From: Bog-473 sp964457065 | GTDB lineage: Bacteria; Actinomycetota; Acidimicrobiia; Acidimicrobiales; RAAP-2 | Direction: 5' to 3' | Length of the DNA: 64,000 bases | NCBI GenBank assembly: GCA_964457065.1 | Contig: CAYWDQ010000004.1 | Span: 3,160 to 67,159 of the forward strand | In this document: in pieces, positions 8,770 through 15,970 of the stretch | Layout: each line of letters starts with the position of its first letter | Numbering within the stretch: position 1 is the first letter of the stretch | Notes under the pieces: generated by a model | Database searches by the model: none | The model's input: only the letters and a program-made list of their open reading frames with translations | What the model was told of the DNA's origin: nothing | Translations under genes and position numbers: made by a program

Positions 8770-8837
8770 CCGACGGCCCGGCTCGTGCAGTTCTCCATGC
8801 GGCCGATCAACCTACCTGCGTATGGCAAAGTCGCGGC

Positions 8838-10109
8838 ATGCCGACGCTCTCTGAGGACCTCGCCTTCCGCGGCCTGATCCACCAGATGACCGACGCGGCG
8901 CTCCCGAAGCGCCTCGACCACCCCGGGCTCACGGTCTACGCCGGCTTTGACCCGTCCGCGGACAGCCTCCACGTCGGCAACCTCCTCCAGCTCTGCACCC
9001 TGCGGAGGTTCCAGGAGGCCGGCCACCGCCCCATCTCCCTCGCGGGCGGCGGCACGGGCATGATCGGCGACCCCGGCGGAAAAGAGGACGAGCGGCAGCT
9101 CCTCGACCTCGAGACGATCGAAGGCCATCTCGAGAGCATCCGTCCGCAGCTCGGCCAGTTCCTGGACCTCGGGAACGACCGGGCGCTCCTCCTCAACAAC
9201 GTCGACTGGCTGGGCAGCATCTCGGTGCTCGAGTTCCTGCGTGACGTCGGCAAGCACTTCACGGTGAACCAGATGGTCGGCAAGGAGTCGGTCAAGACAC
9301 GATTCGAGCGGCCGGACCAGGGGATCTCGTACACCGAATTCAGCTACATGCTGCTGCAGGCCTACGACTTCCTGCGTCTCCACGTCGACCACGGGTGTGA
9401 CGTCCAGATCGGGGGCAGCGACCAGTGGGGCAACATCACCATGGGCGTCGAGCTCATCCGCAGGGTCTGCGGGGACGAGGCCTGGGGCCTCACCACGCCG
9501 CTGATCGTGAAGCCGGACGGCACCAAGTACGGCAAGACCGAGACCGGCACGGTCTGGCTCGATCCCGCCCGGACCAGCCCCTTCGCCATGTACCAGTTCT
9601 TCGTCAACACTCCGGACGAGCAGGTCGGTCAGCTGCTGCGCTTCCTCACCTTCCTGCCACATCACGAGATCGAGGCCCTGGACGCAGAGACGACCGACAA
9701 CCCCCAGCTCCGCGCCGCCCAGAGGGGCCTGGCCCGCGCGGTCGTCGCGCTCGTGCACGGCGAGGCGGAGGTGGCGAAGTGCGAGGAGGCGTCCGCGGCC
9801 CTCTTCGGTGAGGAGATCGCGGGCCTCAGCGAGGAGATGCTGCTGGCCGTGACCGCGGACGCGCCGACCACCGAGATCCCGCGAGAGCAGGTCCGAGACG
9901 GCCTGACCCTGGTCGACGTCCTCGAGCGCACCGGTCTGGCCAAGTCGAAGGGCGAGGCCAAGCGCACCATCGACCAGGGTGGTGCCTACGTCAACAATGT
10001 TCGGCAGACCGACGCCGCCCGGACGCTCGGCCCCGCCGACCTCCTGCACGACCGCTACGTCGTGGTGCGCAAGGGGCGGCGAGAGGTCCACATCGTCCGG
10101 GCCACATGA
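8838..10109 (+). CDS. tyrS: tyrosyl-tRNA synthetase
   Basis: Class I aminoacyl-tRNA synthetase, 423 aa, charging tRNA-Tyr. The HIGH-type motif is SLHVGNLL (His45) and the KMSKS-type motif is KYGKTETG near residue 230. YAGFDPSADSLHVGN and QIGGSDQWGN form the tyrosine pocket. An S4-like RNA-binding domain (LVDVLERTGLAKSKGEAKRTIDQGGAYVN) occupies the last 70 residues. The 68-bp upstream gap is too short for a T-box leader. The gene overlaps the lipoprotein gene by 4 bp (ATGA), which suggests cotranscription with the two small genes after it. Confidence 0.97.
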   Translation: MPTLSEDLAFRGLIHQMTDAALPKRLDHPGLTVYAGFDPSADSLHVGNLLQLCTLRRFQEAGHRPISLAGGGTGMIGDPGGKEDERQLLDLETIEGHLESIRPQLGQFLDLGNDRALLLNNVDWLGSISVLEFLRDVGKHFTVNQMVGKESVKTRFERPDQGISYTEFSYMLLQAYDFLRLHVDHGCDVQIGGSDQWGNITMGVELIRRVCGDEAWGLTTPLIVKPDGTKYGKTETGTVWLDPARTSPFAMYQFFVNTPDEQVGQLLRFLTFLPHHEIEALDAETTDNPQLRAAQRGLARAVVALVHGEAEVAKCEEASAALFGEEIAGLSEEMLLAVTADAPTTEIPREQVRDGLTLVDVLERTGLAKSKGEAKRTIDQGGAYVNNVRQTDAARTLGPADLLHDRYVVVRKGRREVHIVRAT

Positions 10110-10612
10110 GGCGGCGTTTCCTGGTCCTCTCCGTCGTGCTCATGTTCGGGTCCGCCCTCACCCTGACGTCCTGTGCGGGCGCCGACCAGCAGGGCGACGC
10201 CGCGCAGCGGATGTCGGCGTGGGTCGGCGGGACCAGCTTCGGGGCGGACATCGGCACGCTCACGGCCGACAACGCACGGGTGCCCAAGGTCGCGCCGAAC
10301 GGATCGGGAGCACTGCATGCCGCCTGCAGTACGACCCTCAACGACGCCGAGGTGGCCTACGCCGAGCTGCCTTCGCCCGACCCCGACGTGAACCAACTTC
10401 TCAACAGCGCCTACATGCTCGAGCAGACGTCGGCCAACGACTGCTACGACGCCGGTGGTCCCCACACGAAGCTCCTGACCGAGTCCGTGCGCGACGGCAT
10501 CAAGGCCCAGGCGCTGTTCAACGAGGCGCTCCAGCGCATAAGGCAGATCGACGGCAAGGCTGTCTCCACGACGACGACCACCGACAACTCCGCCGGCGGC
10601 ATCCTCGGGTGA
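10106..10612 (+). CDS. predicted lipoprotein of unknown function
   Basis: A 168-aa protein. It starts with a charged n-region (MRRR), a hydrophobic stretch and a lipobox LTSC with the acylated Cys at position 23, so it is predicted to be exported and anchored to the outer face of the membrane. The mature part is Ala/Asp-rich with two further cysteines (HAACS and NDCYD) that could form a disulfide, and ends in a TTTTTD-like tail. No domain is recognised. It overlaps tyrS by 4 bp and the next gene by 4 bp, so it is probably cotranscribed with tyrS, although a functional link is not implied. Confidence 0.8.
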   Translation: MRRRFLVLSVVLMFGSALTLTSCAGADQQGDAAQRMSAWVGGTSFGADIGTLTADNARVPKVAPNGSGALHAACSTTLNDAEVAYAELPSPDPDVNQLLNSAYMLEQTSANDCYDAGGPHTKLLTESVRDGIKAQALFNEALQRIRQIDGKAVSTTTTTDNSAGGILG

Positions 10613-11169
10613 GCCCGACCGGCGACGAACCCGCCGATGCGCCCGACGCATCGTCGGCCGAGGACGAGCTCGACCGCCATCGCCGCCGCGTGCTGTGGGC
10701 GCTCCCGACAGGCCTGTACGTCGTCGGTAGCCGCGACGGGGACGAGGTCAACTTGATGACGGCCAACCTGGTGGTCCAGGTGTGCACGGAGCCCAAGCTG
10801 GTCGGAGTGGCGCTGGAACGGGGCTCGGTGACCGCCCGCCTGGTGAGCCGAGGCCTCTCGTTCACGATCTCGCTGCTGCACCGCGCCGACCGCGACGTGG
10901 TGCGGCGCTTCGTGAAGCCGGTGACCGACGTCGAACGGACGGCGGACGGGGCCGTCGTCTCCATGTCGGGCCACTCCGTCACGGAGGTCGGACCCGGTCG
11001 GGTTCCCGTGCTCGCTGCCGCGGCGGGCTACCTCGCCTGCACGCTCAGCCGCGCCGAGGAGCTCGGGAGCCACACGCTGGTGATCGGGGAGGTCGCGGAG
11101 GTCGGCGGGGAGCCGGCGGAAGCGGAGATCCTCCGGATGGAGGACACTCGCATGCACTACGGCGGCTGA
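10609..11169 (+). CDS. flavin reductase-like (FMN-binding split-barrel) domain protein
   Basis: GTG at 10609 overlaps the previous stop and gives 186 aa. The core (about residues 28-180) fits the flavin-reductase-like split barrel: RRVLWALPTGLYVVGSRDGDEVNLMTANLVVQVCTEPKLVGVALERGS, then SRGLSFTISLLH and a C-terminal YLACTLSRAEELGSHTLVIGEV. Members bind FMN and either reduce free flavin with NAD(P)H or serve as flavin-binding partners. No specific substrate can be inferred from the neighbours. The first 25 residues are Asp/Ala-rich and probably disordered. Confidence 0.82.
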   Translation: MSPTGDEPADAPDASSAEDELDRHRRRVLWALPTGLYVVGSRDGDEVNLMTANLVVQVCTEPKLVGVALERGSVTARLVSRGLSFTISLLHRADRDVVRRFVKPVTDVERTADGAVVSMSGHSVTEVGPGRVPVLAAAAGYLACTLSRAEELGSHTLVIGEVAEVGGEPAEAEILRMEDTRMHYGG

Positions 11170-11218
11170 ACCCGGGAGCCGAGCCATGGCACACCGGCCG
11201 CCCGCCCGCAGGCGGGCA

Positions 11219-11458
11219 TCAGTCCGAGGCGTCGTCCCGGGCGTCCGGTGGGCGCAGGTCGATGCGCAGGGTGAGGATCCCGTCCTCCAGCTCCGCCTCC
11301 GCGTCACCGATCATGGCGTAGTCCGTGTAGTCGCGTTGAGCCTGCTCGCGGAAGCGCTGGCGTTCGGGCCCCTCGATCGGCGGCATGCCCCGGGTCCGCA
11401 CGGCCTCGGCTCGCTCGCGAAAGCGTGTGATCATCGCTTGGGGATCGAAAGCGGTCAC
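11219..11458 (-). CDS. small conserved-looking hypothetical protein
   Basis: A 79-aa protein, convergent with the flavin-reductase gene. The sequence (MTAFDPQAMITRFRERAEAVRTRG, then PIEGPERQRFREQAQRDYTDYAMIGDAEAELEDGILTLRIDL) has an amphipathic helical first half and a beta-like C-terminal part. The start is GTG 11458. A TACGCT box ends 7 nt before it, which fits a leaderless promoter. No function is recognised. Coding is supported by that signal and by codon usage like the neighbours, not by a known domain. Confidence 0.65.
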   Translation of the reverse strand: MTAFDPQAMITRFRERAEAVRTRGMPPIEGPERQRFREQAQRDYTDYAMIGDAEAELEDGILTLRIDLRPPDARDDASD

Positions 11459-11465
11459 GGCGGTC

Positions 11466-11471
11466 AGCGTA
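11466..11471 (-). promoter_or_regulatory. candidate -10 box for leaderless start of the 79-aa gene
   Basis: On the minus strand TACGCT is followed by 7 nt and then the GTG start at 11458. This matches the TANNNT arrangement seen before several other genes in the window. No -35 box is evident. Confidence 0.4.
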
Positions 11472-11574
11472 GAGGTTCAATGGTGCGCCGTGAGCCCCGA
11501 CACTGCCGCCGCCGGTGAATCCTCCCTGGTGACGCCGTTCACCGCGGCGACCTCCCGGCAGCGCCACTCCGCCG

Positions 11575-11799
11575 TGTCGCAACCGCGACCGGGTGCTCAA
11601 GTGGTACGCCAAGGGCCGGTCGAGGGGGCGTCGGGCTACGGTCACCGAGCTCGAGGTCCACGACGCTGCGCTCCTGGTGGGTCTCCGGCTCGACGACGGT
11701 CAGGGACTCTGGCAGGTCCTGGGGGTGGGGACCGACGGTGTCAACGACATCGGGGGTTTCGGCGAGCGGAACAGTGCCGTTGCATCCCTGGTCCCCTGA
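11575..11799 (+). pseudogene. C-terminal fragment of an NTF2/SnoaL-like protein
   Basis: This frame reads CRNRDRVLKWYAKG, then VTELEVHDAALLVGLRL and GLWQVLGVGTDGVNDIGGF up to the stop at 11797-11799. That pattern resembles the second half of actinobacterial NTF2-like (SnoaL) proteins, which end with WQVxTVRDGRVxDIxGF-type text. The expected N-terminal half is absent: the same frame has a TGA at 11530-11532, and none of the other frames supplies it. GTG 11593 would give only 68 aa. It is therefore read as a decayed remnant, although a short expressed ORF cannot be excluded. The surrounding gene-free stretch (11459-11922) shows no RNA gene; a TACACT -10-like box sits at 11833-11838. Confidence 0.4.
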
Positions 11800-11922
11800 C
11801 CTGGGCCGGGGCGGACGCGTCGCCCGAAGCCACTACACTGGTCCGGCGGCCGAGATGGCCCGTATGGTCTGGTCGTGGTGGCGGGACGCGACGGTGCGGA
11901 CCGGGTGTGACAAGGAGTTCTC

Positions 11923-12129
11923 GTGAAAAAGGGACGCCATCGGCGCTTCGAGGAAGCGCGCAGCCTGAAGCGGTCATCGACCGAGTCCACGGGACGGTGT
12001 CCCGAGTGTGGGGCTGAGCCTGACGACGTCCACGCTTCGTGGTGCCTCGCCGAGGAGGACAAGTACGACCGGATCCTCGGCTCCATCCCCGCGCCCTCGT
12101 ACTCGGACGACGACCCGCTGAACGACTAG
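11923..12129 (+). CDS. small hypothetical protein with Cys/His cluster
   Basis: A 68-aa protein. The start GTG 11923 is preceded by a clear ribosome binding site (aaggag, 11910-11915). The N terminus is very basic (MKKGRHRRFEEARSLKR), followed by CPECGAEPDDVHASWC, a possible zinc-binding CX2C-X7-H-X3-C arrangement, and an acidic C terminus (SDDDPLND). It overlaps the stop of the convergent Cys-rich gene by 4 bp. No function is recognised. The RBS and the ordered Cys pattern support it as real. Confidence 0.7.
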   Translation: MKKGRHRRFEEARSLKRSSTESTGRCPECGAEPDDVHASWCLAEEDKYDRILGSIPAPSYSDDDPLND

Positions 12130-12944
12130 CTGGCGCCGCCCTCCAGGGCCACGACGGCGGCGACCGCCCGGGTCGCACTCGGGCCGTCCGCGTCCGAGCC
12201 GTTCCGACGACTCCGCACGGCGGGATGGGGGAGTGCAACCCCCTTCGTGCGCAGGACCTCGCGCTCCCGCACGAGCGCCACGAAGCGGTCGTACACCTTC
12301 GGCCCCACCATCTTGGTCAGCTCCGGCTGCATCTCCTCGTAGACCGGCTTGCTCCCGACGAACGCATCGGGCGCCTCGGTGCACCACCAGTGGAACTCAC
12401 GGCCGCCCTTGCCCCAGTGGCGCCGGTCCCACTGGCGGATCACGGAGGTGACGTGACCCTCGTCGTCGTCGACCTGGTCCTCGCGACGCAGGGGGAGCTG
12501 CCAGCACACCTCGGGCTTCAGCGTCATCGGGTTGACCCCGCGCCGCACGGCCGCGATGTGGAAGGCACAGCCCGCGCCGGCCGGGAAGTCCGGGCCGTTC
12601 AGGAAGATGCAGGCATCCTTGTGCAGCCGCGTCACCGTCTCGCCGTGCTTGTTGGTCTGGATGACGGTCTTCTTCACCCCGTGGTTCTGCCACTCCTCGG
12701 GAGTCAGGGTGGCGGCCACCTTCTCGACGTGGCGGGCATCCTTCTTGTCGACGAGATGCGCTCCGTAGCTGCAGCAGCCCTGCACCAGTTCCGGCGCAGG
12801 CCCGGTGAGCACGCCCTGGCACCCGTTGCCGAAGATGCAGGTCCAGTTGCTCGTCAAGAACGTGACGTCGAACACCCATGTCCGCTCTTCGCCCTCGTCC
12901 TCGAAGCTGAGCCACTCGTGCGTGTCCGTCGGTGTGCGCGCCAC
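12126..12944 (-). CDS. cysteine-rich protein, possibly YkgJ/DUF3109-like metal or Fe-S cluster protein
   Basis: The open frame extends to 13178, but the part upstream of 12944 is Arg/Pro-rich shadow text. GTG at 12944 gives 272 aa starting MARTPTDTHEWLSFEDEGEERTW. Conserved-looking cysteines are Cys36 and Cys42 (CIFGNGC), the pair QGCCSYGAHL at 57-58, then single Cys in DACIFLNG, GAGCAFH, EVCWQLP and HWWCTEAP. The CX5C...CC pattern recalls the YkgJ/DUF3109 group, thought to bind a metal or Fe-S cluster, but the match is from memory and partial. No partner genes are evident. It converges on the 68-aa gene. Confidence 0.72.
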   Translation of the reverse strand: MARTPTDTHEWLSFEDEGEERTWVFDVTFLTSNWTCIFGNGCQGVLTGPAPELVQGCCSYGAHLVDKKDARHVEKVAATLTPEEWQNHGVKKTVIQTNKHGETVTRLHKDACIFLNGPDFPAGAGCAFHIAAVRRGVNPMTLKPEVCWQLPLRREDQVDDDEGHVTSVIRQWDRRHWGKGGREFHWWCTEAPDAFVGSKPVYEEMQPELTKMVGPKVYDRFVALVREREVLRTKGVALPHPAVRSRRNGSDADGPSATRAVAAVVALEGGAS

Positions 12945-13105
12945 GGCTTGGCACGTTACAGCGTGCGGGCCACGCACCGACGCACTCGGCGCGCACAGCG
13001 CGATGAGGTCGGCCCGCCCCGCCGCTCCTCGCCGACCCCGATCGGGGGCCGGACCCCGGTGTGCCCAGAGCCCGACCCGACCGAAGCGGTCGGTGCTCAG
13101 CCCGC

Positions 13106-13340
13106 CGGCCCTCGTCGAACACCTCGATGGCCGAGCGCAGGGTGCAGTCGCCATCGGCCGACGCGCACGCAGCCGCATCTGTGATGCCGTTGTCTGCAGC
13201 GTCGTTCACCGTGACGGTGGTGGGGGCGAGGGCACCCGACGGTCCGGCGCCCAGGGGCACTGCACTGCGGCGAGGCCGGCTCCGACCCCCGATGCGACGA
13301 GAGTGATTCCCGCCGTGAAACGCCCGAGCACCTTGAGCAC
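13106..13340 (-). pseudogene. frameshifted, truncated CSLREA-domain secreted protein remnant
   Basis: On the minus strand a GTG at 13340, preceded by the ribosome binding site gggagg, opens a signal-peptide-like sequence (VLKVLGRFTAGITLVASGVG, then AGLAAV). The frame is then broken at a directly repeated 5-mer (gcagtgcagt). Removing one copy joins it to PLGAGPSGALAPTTVTVNDA and ADNGITDAAACASADGDCTL, then RSAIEVFDE. The latter is the CSLREA-type start of secreted parallel-beta-helix proteins (TADNG...C...GxCTLRxAI). The beta-helix body that should follow is missing. The rest of the 12945-13468 gap holds no other gene that I can see. Confidence 0.6.
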
Positions 13341-13456
13341 GCTGCACCTCCCGTTGATGAGCGCTCCGGACCGCATCCGAGGACGCGCCCACGTGCCATG
13401 GGCGATGCCGCCGGCGCGCCGGCACGGCTGGCGTCCTGGGGAACGCACCCAGGCCG

Positions 13457-13462
13457 TAGACT
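13457..13462 (+). promoter_or_regulatory. candidate -10 box, leaderless start of the NfuA-like gene
   Basis: TAGACT is followed by exactly 6 nt and the ATG at 13469, the spacing expected when transcription begins at or next to the start codon. No Shine-Dalgarno sequence is visible between them. No convincing -35 box. Confidence 0.5.
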
Positions 13463-13468
13463 TGGCCC

Positions 13469-14128
13469 ATGGCAACGACCACCGAAGATCTGCAGTCCAC
13501 CATCCCCGTCGTCACGCTCACACCCGAAGCGCACGAGACCGTGCTGCAGGCCATGCAGCAGGAGCCCGATCCGGCCAGCCTGGCCCTGTGGCTCGAGGTG
13601 CGGGGGGTGCAGGCCGGCGTCTTCGTCTATGACCTCTACTTCCAGGCCGTCTCCGACGCCGGCGAGGGTGACGCCCGCCACGAACAGGACGGCATCGTGG
13701 TCATCGTTCCCGCCGGCAGCGTCGACCAGTTGCGCGGCGCCCGCCTCGAGTGGTCCGAGGAGGGCGGTGGCGGTCTGGTCCTGGTCAACCCGAACGCTCC
13801 CAGCCCGGAGGAGGCCGCACCGGGCGTCCCGCCCGAGGTGCTCGCCAAGGGCATCACGGGACCGCTGGCCCTGCGCGTCGTCGCCGTGCTCGAGCAGGCG
13901 GTCAACCCGTCCATCGCGAGCCACGGGGGTCGGGCCGACCTCGTGGCGCTCGACGAGGACGACGGCACCGCCTACCTGAGGCTGTCGGGCGGCTGCCAGG
14001 GGTGCGCCATGTCGCAGATGACCCTGCGCCAGGGCATCGAGACGACGCTGCTCGAGGAGGTCCCCGAGCTCACCAAGGTGCTCGACGTGACCGATCACGG
14101 CAGCGGCGAGAACCCCTTCTACGCCTGA
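13469..14128 (+). CDS. nfuA: NfuA-like Fe-S cluster carrier (HesB-like N-terminal and NifU C-terminal domains)
   Basis: A 219-aa protein. The first 110 residues resemble a degenerate A-type (HesB/IscA) scaffold: VTLTPEAHETVLQAM, LWLEVRGVQAGVFVYDLYF, IVVIVPAGSVDQLRGARLEW. The C-terminal 90 residues are a NifU domain, with VVAVLEQAVNPSIASHGGRADLVALDEDDGTAYLRLSGGCQGCAMSQMTL. Cys176 and Cys179 (CQGC) would hold a shared 4Fe-4S cluster between two subunits. NfuA proteins deliver clusters to apo-enzymes. The N-terminal A-type domain lacks the usual cysteines, as in E. coli NfuA. It appears to stand as its own unit ahead of the aro genes. Confidence 0.9.
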   Translation: MATTTEDLQSTIPVVTLTPEAHETVLQAMQQEPDPASLALWLEVRGVQAGVFVYDLYFQAVSDAGEGDARHEQDGIVVIVPAGSVDQLRGARLEWSEEGGGGLVLVNPNAPSPEEAAPGVPPEVLAKGITGPLALRVVAVLEQAVNPSIASHGGRADLVALDEDDGTAYLRLSGGCQGCAMSQMTLRQGIETTLLEEVPELTKVLDVTDHGSGENPFYA

Positions 14129-14161
14129 GCCACACCCGCGGGCGCGGCACGCCCCCAGCTC

Positions 14162-14179
14162 AAGGGCAAGGTTGCCCTT
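14162..14179 (+). promoter_or_regulatory. 18-bp inverted repeat upstream of aroC
   Basis: AAGGGCAA-gg-TTGCCCTT is a perfect palindrome with 8-bp arms and a 2-bp centre. It lies 33 bp after the nfuA stop and ends 4 bp before the TAGCGT box of aroC, so it would span the -35 and spacer region. It could be an operator or a weak terminator hairpin for nfuA; there is no T-run after it. Confidence 0.5.
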
Positions 14180-14183
14180 CCGG

Positions 14184-14189
14184 TAGCGT
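14184..14189 (+). promoter_or_regulatory. candidate -10 box, leaderless start of aroC
   Basis: TAGCGT is followed by exactly 6 nt and the GTG at 14196. This is the same spacing as at nfuA, mihF, def, fmt and argC, and no ribosome binding site is present. Confidence 0.5.
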
Positions 14190-14195
14190 GGCATC

Positions 14196-15413
14196 GTGCT
14201 GCGCTACCTGACCGCCGGAGAGTCCCACGGTCGCGCCCTCGTCGTGATCGTCGAGGGGCTGCCGGCCGGGCTTCCCGTCGAGGCGTCGGACATCGCCCAC
14301 GAGCTGGCCCGGCGGCGGCTCGGCTTCGGCCGCGGCCCGCGCATGCGCTTCGAGGCGGACGAGATCACCCTGGTCGGCGGCATCCGCCACGGTCGCACCC
14401 TGGGGTCGCCGGTCGCGATCGAGATCGCCAACACCGAGTGGCCCAAGTGGACCGAGGAGATGTCCCCCGCGCCGGGGGCGCCGGCACCGTCCAAGGTGTT
14501 GACCCAGCCCAGACCCGGCCATGCCGACCTGCCCGGGATGCTCAAGTACGGCTTCGAGGACGCCCGCGACGTGCTCGAGCGTGCCTCGGCCCGTGAGACG
14601 GCCGCCCGCGTCGCCGCCGGCACCCTGGCCAAGCTGCTCCTGATCCACCTCGGCGTCTCGATCGTCAGCCACGTCGTGGCCCTGGGGGAGGCCGCCACCA
14701 CCCCGGAGAGCCCGCGCCCGGGCCCGAGCGACCTGGACACCGTGGACGAGAGCGCCGTGCGCTGCTTCGACCCGGTGGCGGAGGAGGCGATGATCACCGC
14801 GGTCAAGGCGGCGGCCAAGGTGGGGGACTCGCTCGGCGGCGTGGCCGAGGTACTGGCCTACGGCGTGCCGGTGGGGCTGGGCAGCCACGTGCAGTGGGAC
14901 CGCAAGCTCGACGCCAACCTGGCGCAGGCCCTCATGTCGATCCAGGCCGTCAAGGCGGTCGAGATCGGCGACGGGTGGGACAACGCGGCGCGCCGGGGCT
15001 CCGAGGCGCACGACGCGATCGTCTACGACCCCGACGAGGGCTACGTGCGGCCCACCGACCGCGCCGGCGGCATCGAGGGTGGCATCTCCAACGGCGCGCT
15101 CCTGGTGGCACGGGTCGCCATGAAGCCGCTCGCCACGTTGAACCGGCCGGTCCTCCAGACGGTTGACGTCGTCACGAAGGAGTCCACCGTCAGCTTCCGG
15201 GAGCGCACCGATGTCACGGCCGTGCCCGCAATGGGTGTCGTGGCCGAGTCGATGACCGCGCTCGTGCTGGCCACCGAGGCGTTGCGCAAGTTCGGCGGCG
15301 ACTCGCTGGCCGAAGTCGTGCGCAACCGCGACGGGTTCGTGGCCTCGCTCGGCACGACGCCGTCGTCCGCCGTCGGCGGCGCGAGCGCGGATCCGGGCAG
15401 CGCGGCGAAGTGA
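14196..15413 (+). CDS. aroC: chorismate synthase
   Basis: Converts 5-enolpyruvylshikimate-3-phosphate to chorismate using reduced FMN, the last shikimate-pathway step. The 405-aa protein begins MLRYLTAGESHGRALVVIVE and contains the family signatures RRRLGFGRGPRMRFEAD, GRTLGSPVAIEI, RPGHADLPGMLKYG (His/Asp) with DVLERASARETAARVA, and a C-terminal GVVAESMTALVLATEALRKFGGDS. It heads an aroC-aroK-aroB-aroQ cluster whose genes overlap by 4 bp each. Chorismate from here is also the upstream precursor for the menaquinone genes at 0.5-6 kb. Confidence 0.97.
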   Translation: MLRYLTAGESHGRALVVIVEGLPAGLPVEASDIAHELARRRLGFGRGPRMRFEADEITLVGGIRHGRTLGSPVAIEIANTEWPKWTEEMSPAPGAPAPSKVLTQPRPGHADLPGMLKYGFEDARDVLERASARETAARVAAGTLAKLLLIHLGVSIVSHVVALGEAATTPESPRPGPSDLDTVDESAVRCFDPVAEEAMITAVKAAAKVGDSLGGVAEVLAYGVPVGLGSHVQWDRKLDANLAQALMSIQAVKAVEIGDGWDNAARRGSEAHDAIVYDPDEGYVRPTDRAGGIEGGISNGALLVARVAMKPLATLNRPVLQTVDVVTKESTVSFRERTDVTAVPAMGVVAESMTALVLATEALRKFGGDSLAEVVRNRDGFVASLGTTPSSAVGGASADPGSAAK

Positions 15414-15970
15414 CCCCCCGCATCCTGCTGGTCGGGATGATGGGCGCGGGCAAGACCACCACCGGACAGCTCGTCGCCGACCGTCTGGGCTGGCGTTACC
15501 GGGACTCCGACGCCGACGTCGAGGCTTCGACTGGCCTCACCGTGCCCGAGCTCTTCGCCCGCGACGGAGAAACGGCCTTCCGTCAGGCCGAGGCCGACGT
15601 GCTCGCCGACGCCTGCGGGGACCCGGCACCGTCGGTGGTCTCGGTCGCCGGTGGCGCCGTGCTGCGTCCCGACACTCGTCGGCTCTTGGCCGCCAGCGGC
15701 ACCGTGGTCTGGCTCCGCGCCCGCCCCGAGACGTTGGCCGCCCGCGTCGGCGCCGGCGAGGGGCGGCCCCTGCTCGATGACGACCCGGCCGAGGCCCTCG
15801 AGCGCCTCAACGCGGTGCGCGCCCCGCTCTACGCCGAGGTGGCCGATCTCGTCATCGACGTCGACGAGCTGCCCGCCGCGGAGGTCGCCCGGCGCATCCT
15901 TGCTGCCGTGGGCGCGGCCCCAGGCGCTGGGGCCGACGACGTCACGGCGGCCGGGACCGGAGCGGAGTGA
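15410..15970 (+). CDS. aroK: shikimate kinase
   Basis: Phosphorylates shikimate at the 3-OH with ATP. The protein is 186 aa. The Walker A motif GMMGAGKTTTG lies at residues 9-19, followed by the shikimate-binding RDSDADVEASTG near 34, the RxxE segment around AFRQAEADVL, VVSVAGGAVL near 80 and VWLRARPETLAARV in the LID region. It overlaps aroC by 4 bp (GTGA) and aroB by 4 bp. Its C terminus has an Ala/Gly-rich tail of about 20 residues. Confidence 0.95.
   Translation: MTPRILLVGMMGAGKTTTGQLVADRLGWRYRDSDADVEASTGLTVPELFARDGETAFRQAEADVLADACGDPAPSVVSVAGGAVLRPDTRRLLAASGTVVWLRARPETLAARVGAGEGRPLLDDDPAEALERLNAVRAPLYAEVADLVIDVDELPAAEVARRILAAVGAAPGAGADDVTAAGTGAE

Noticed and set aside
8770..8837. T-box leader before tyrS
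   Set aside because: The gap to the divergent gene is 68 bp, too short for a T-box, and no T-box sequence is visible.
12397..14194. Long minus-strand frames across nfuA and the Cys-rich gene (to 13554 and 14194)
   Set aside because: Only the CSLREA stretch (about 13106-13340) looks like real protein; the rest is antisense of nfuA or out-of-frame text.
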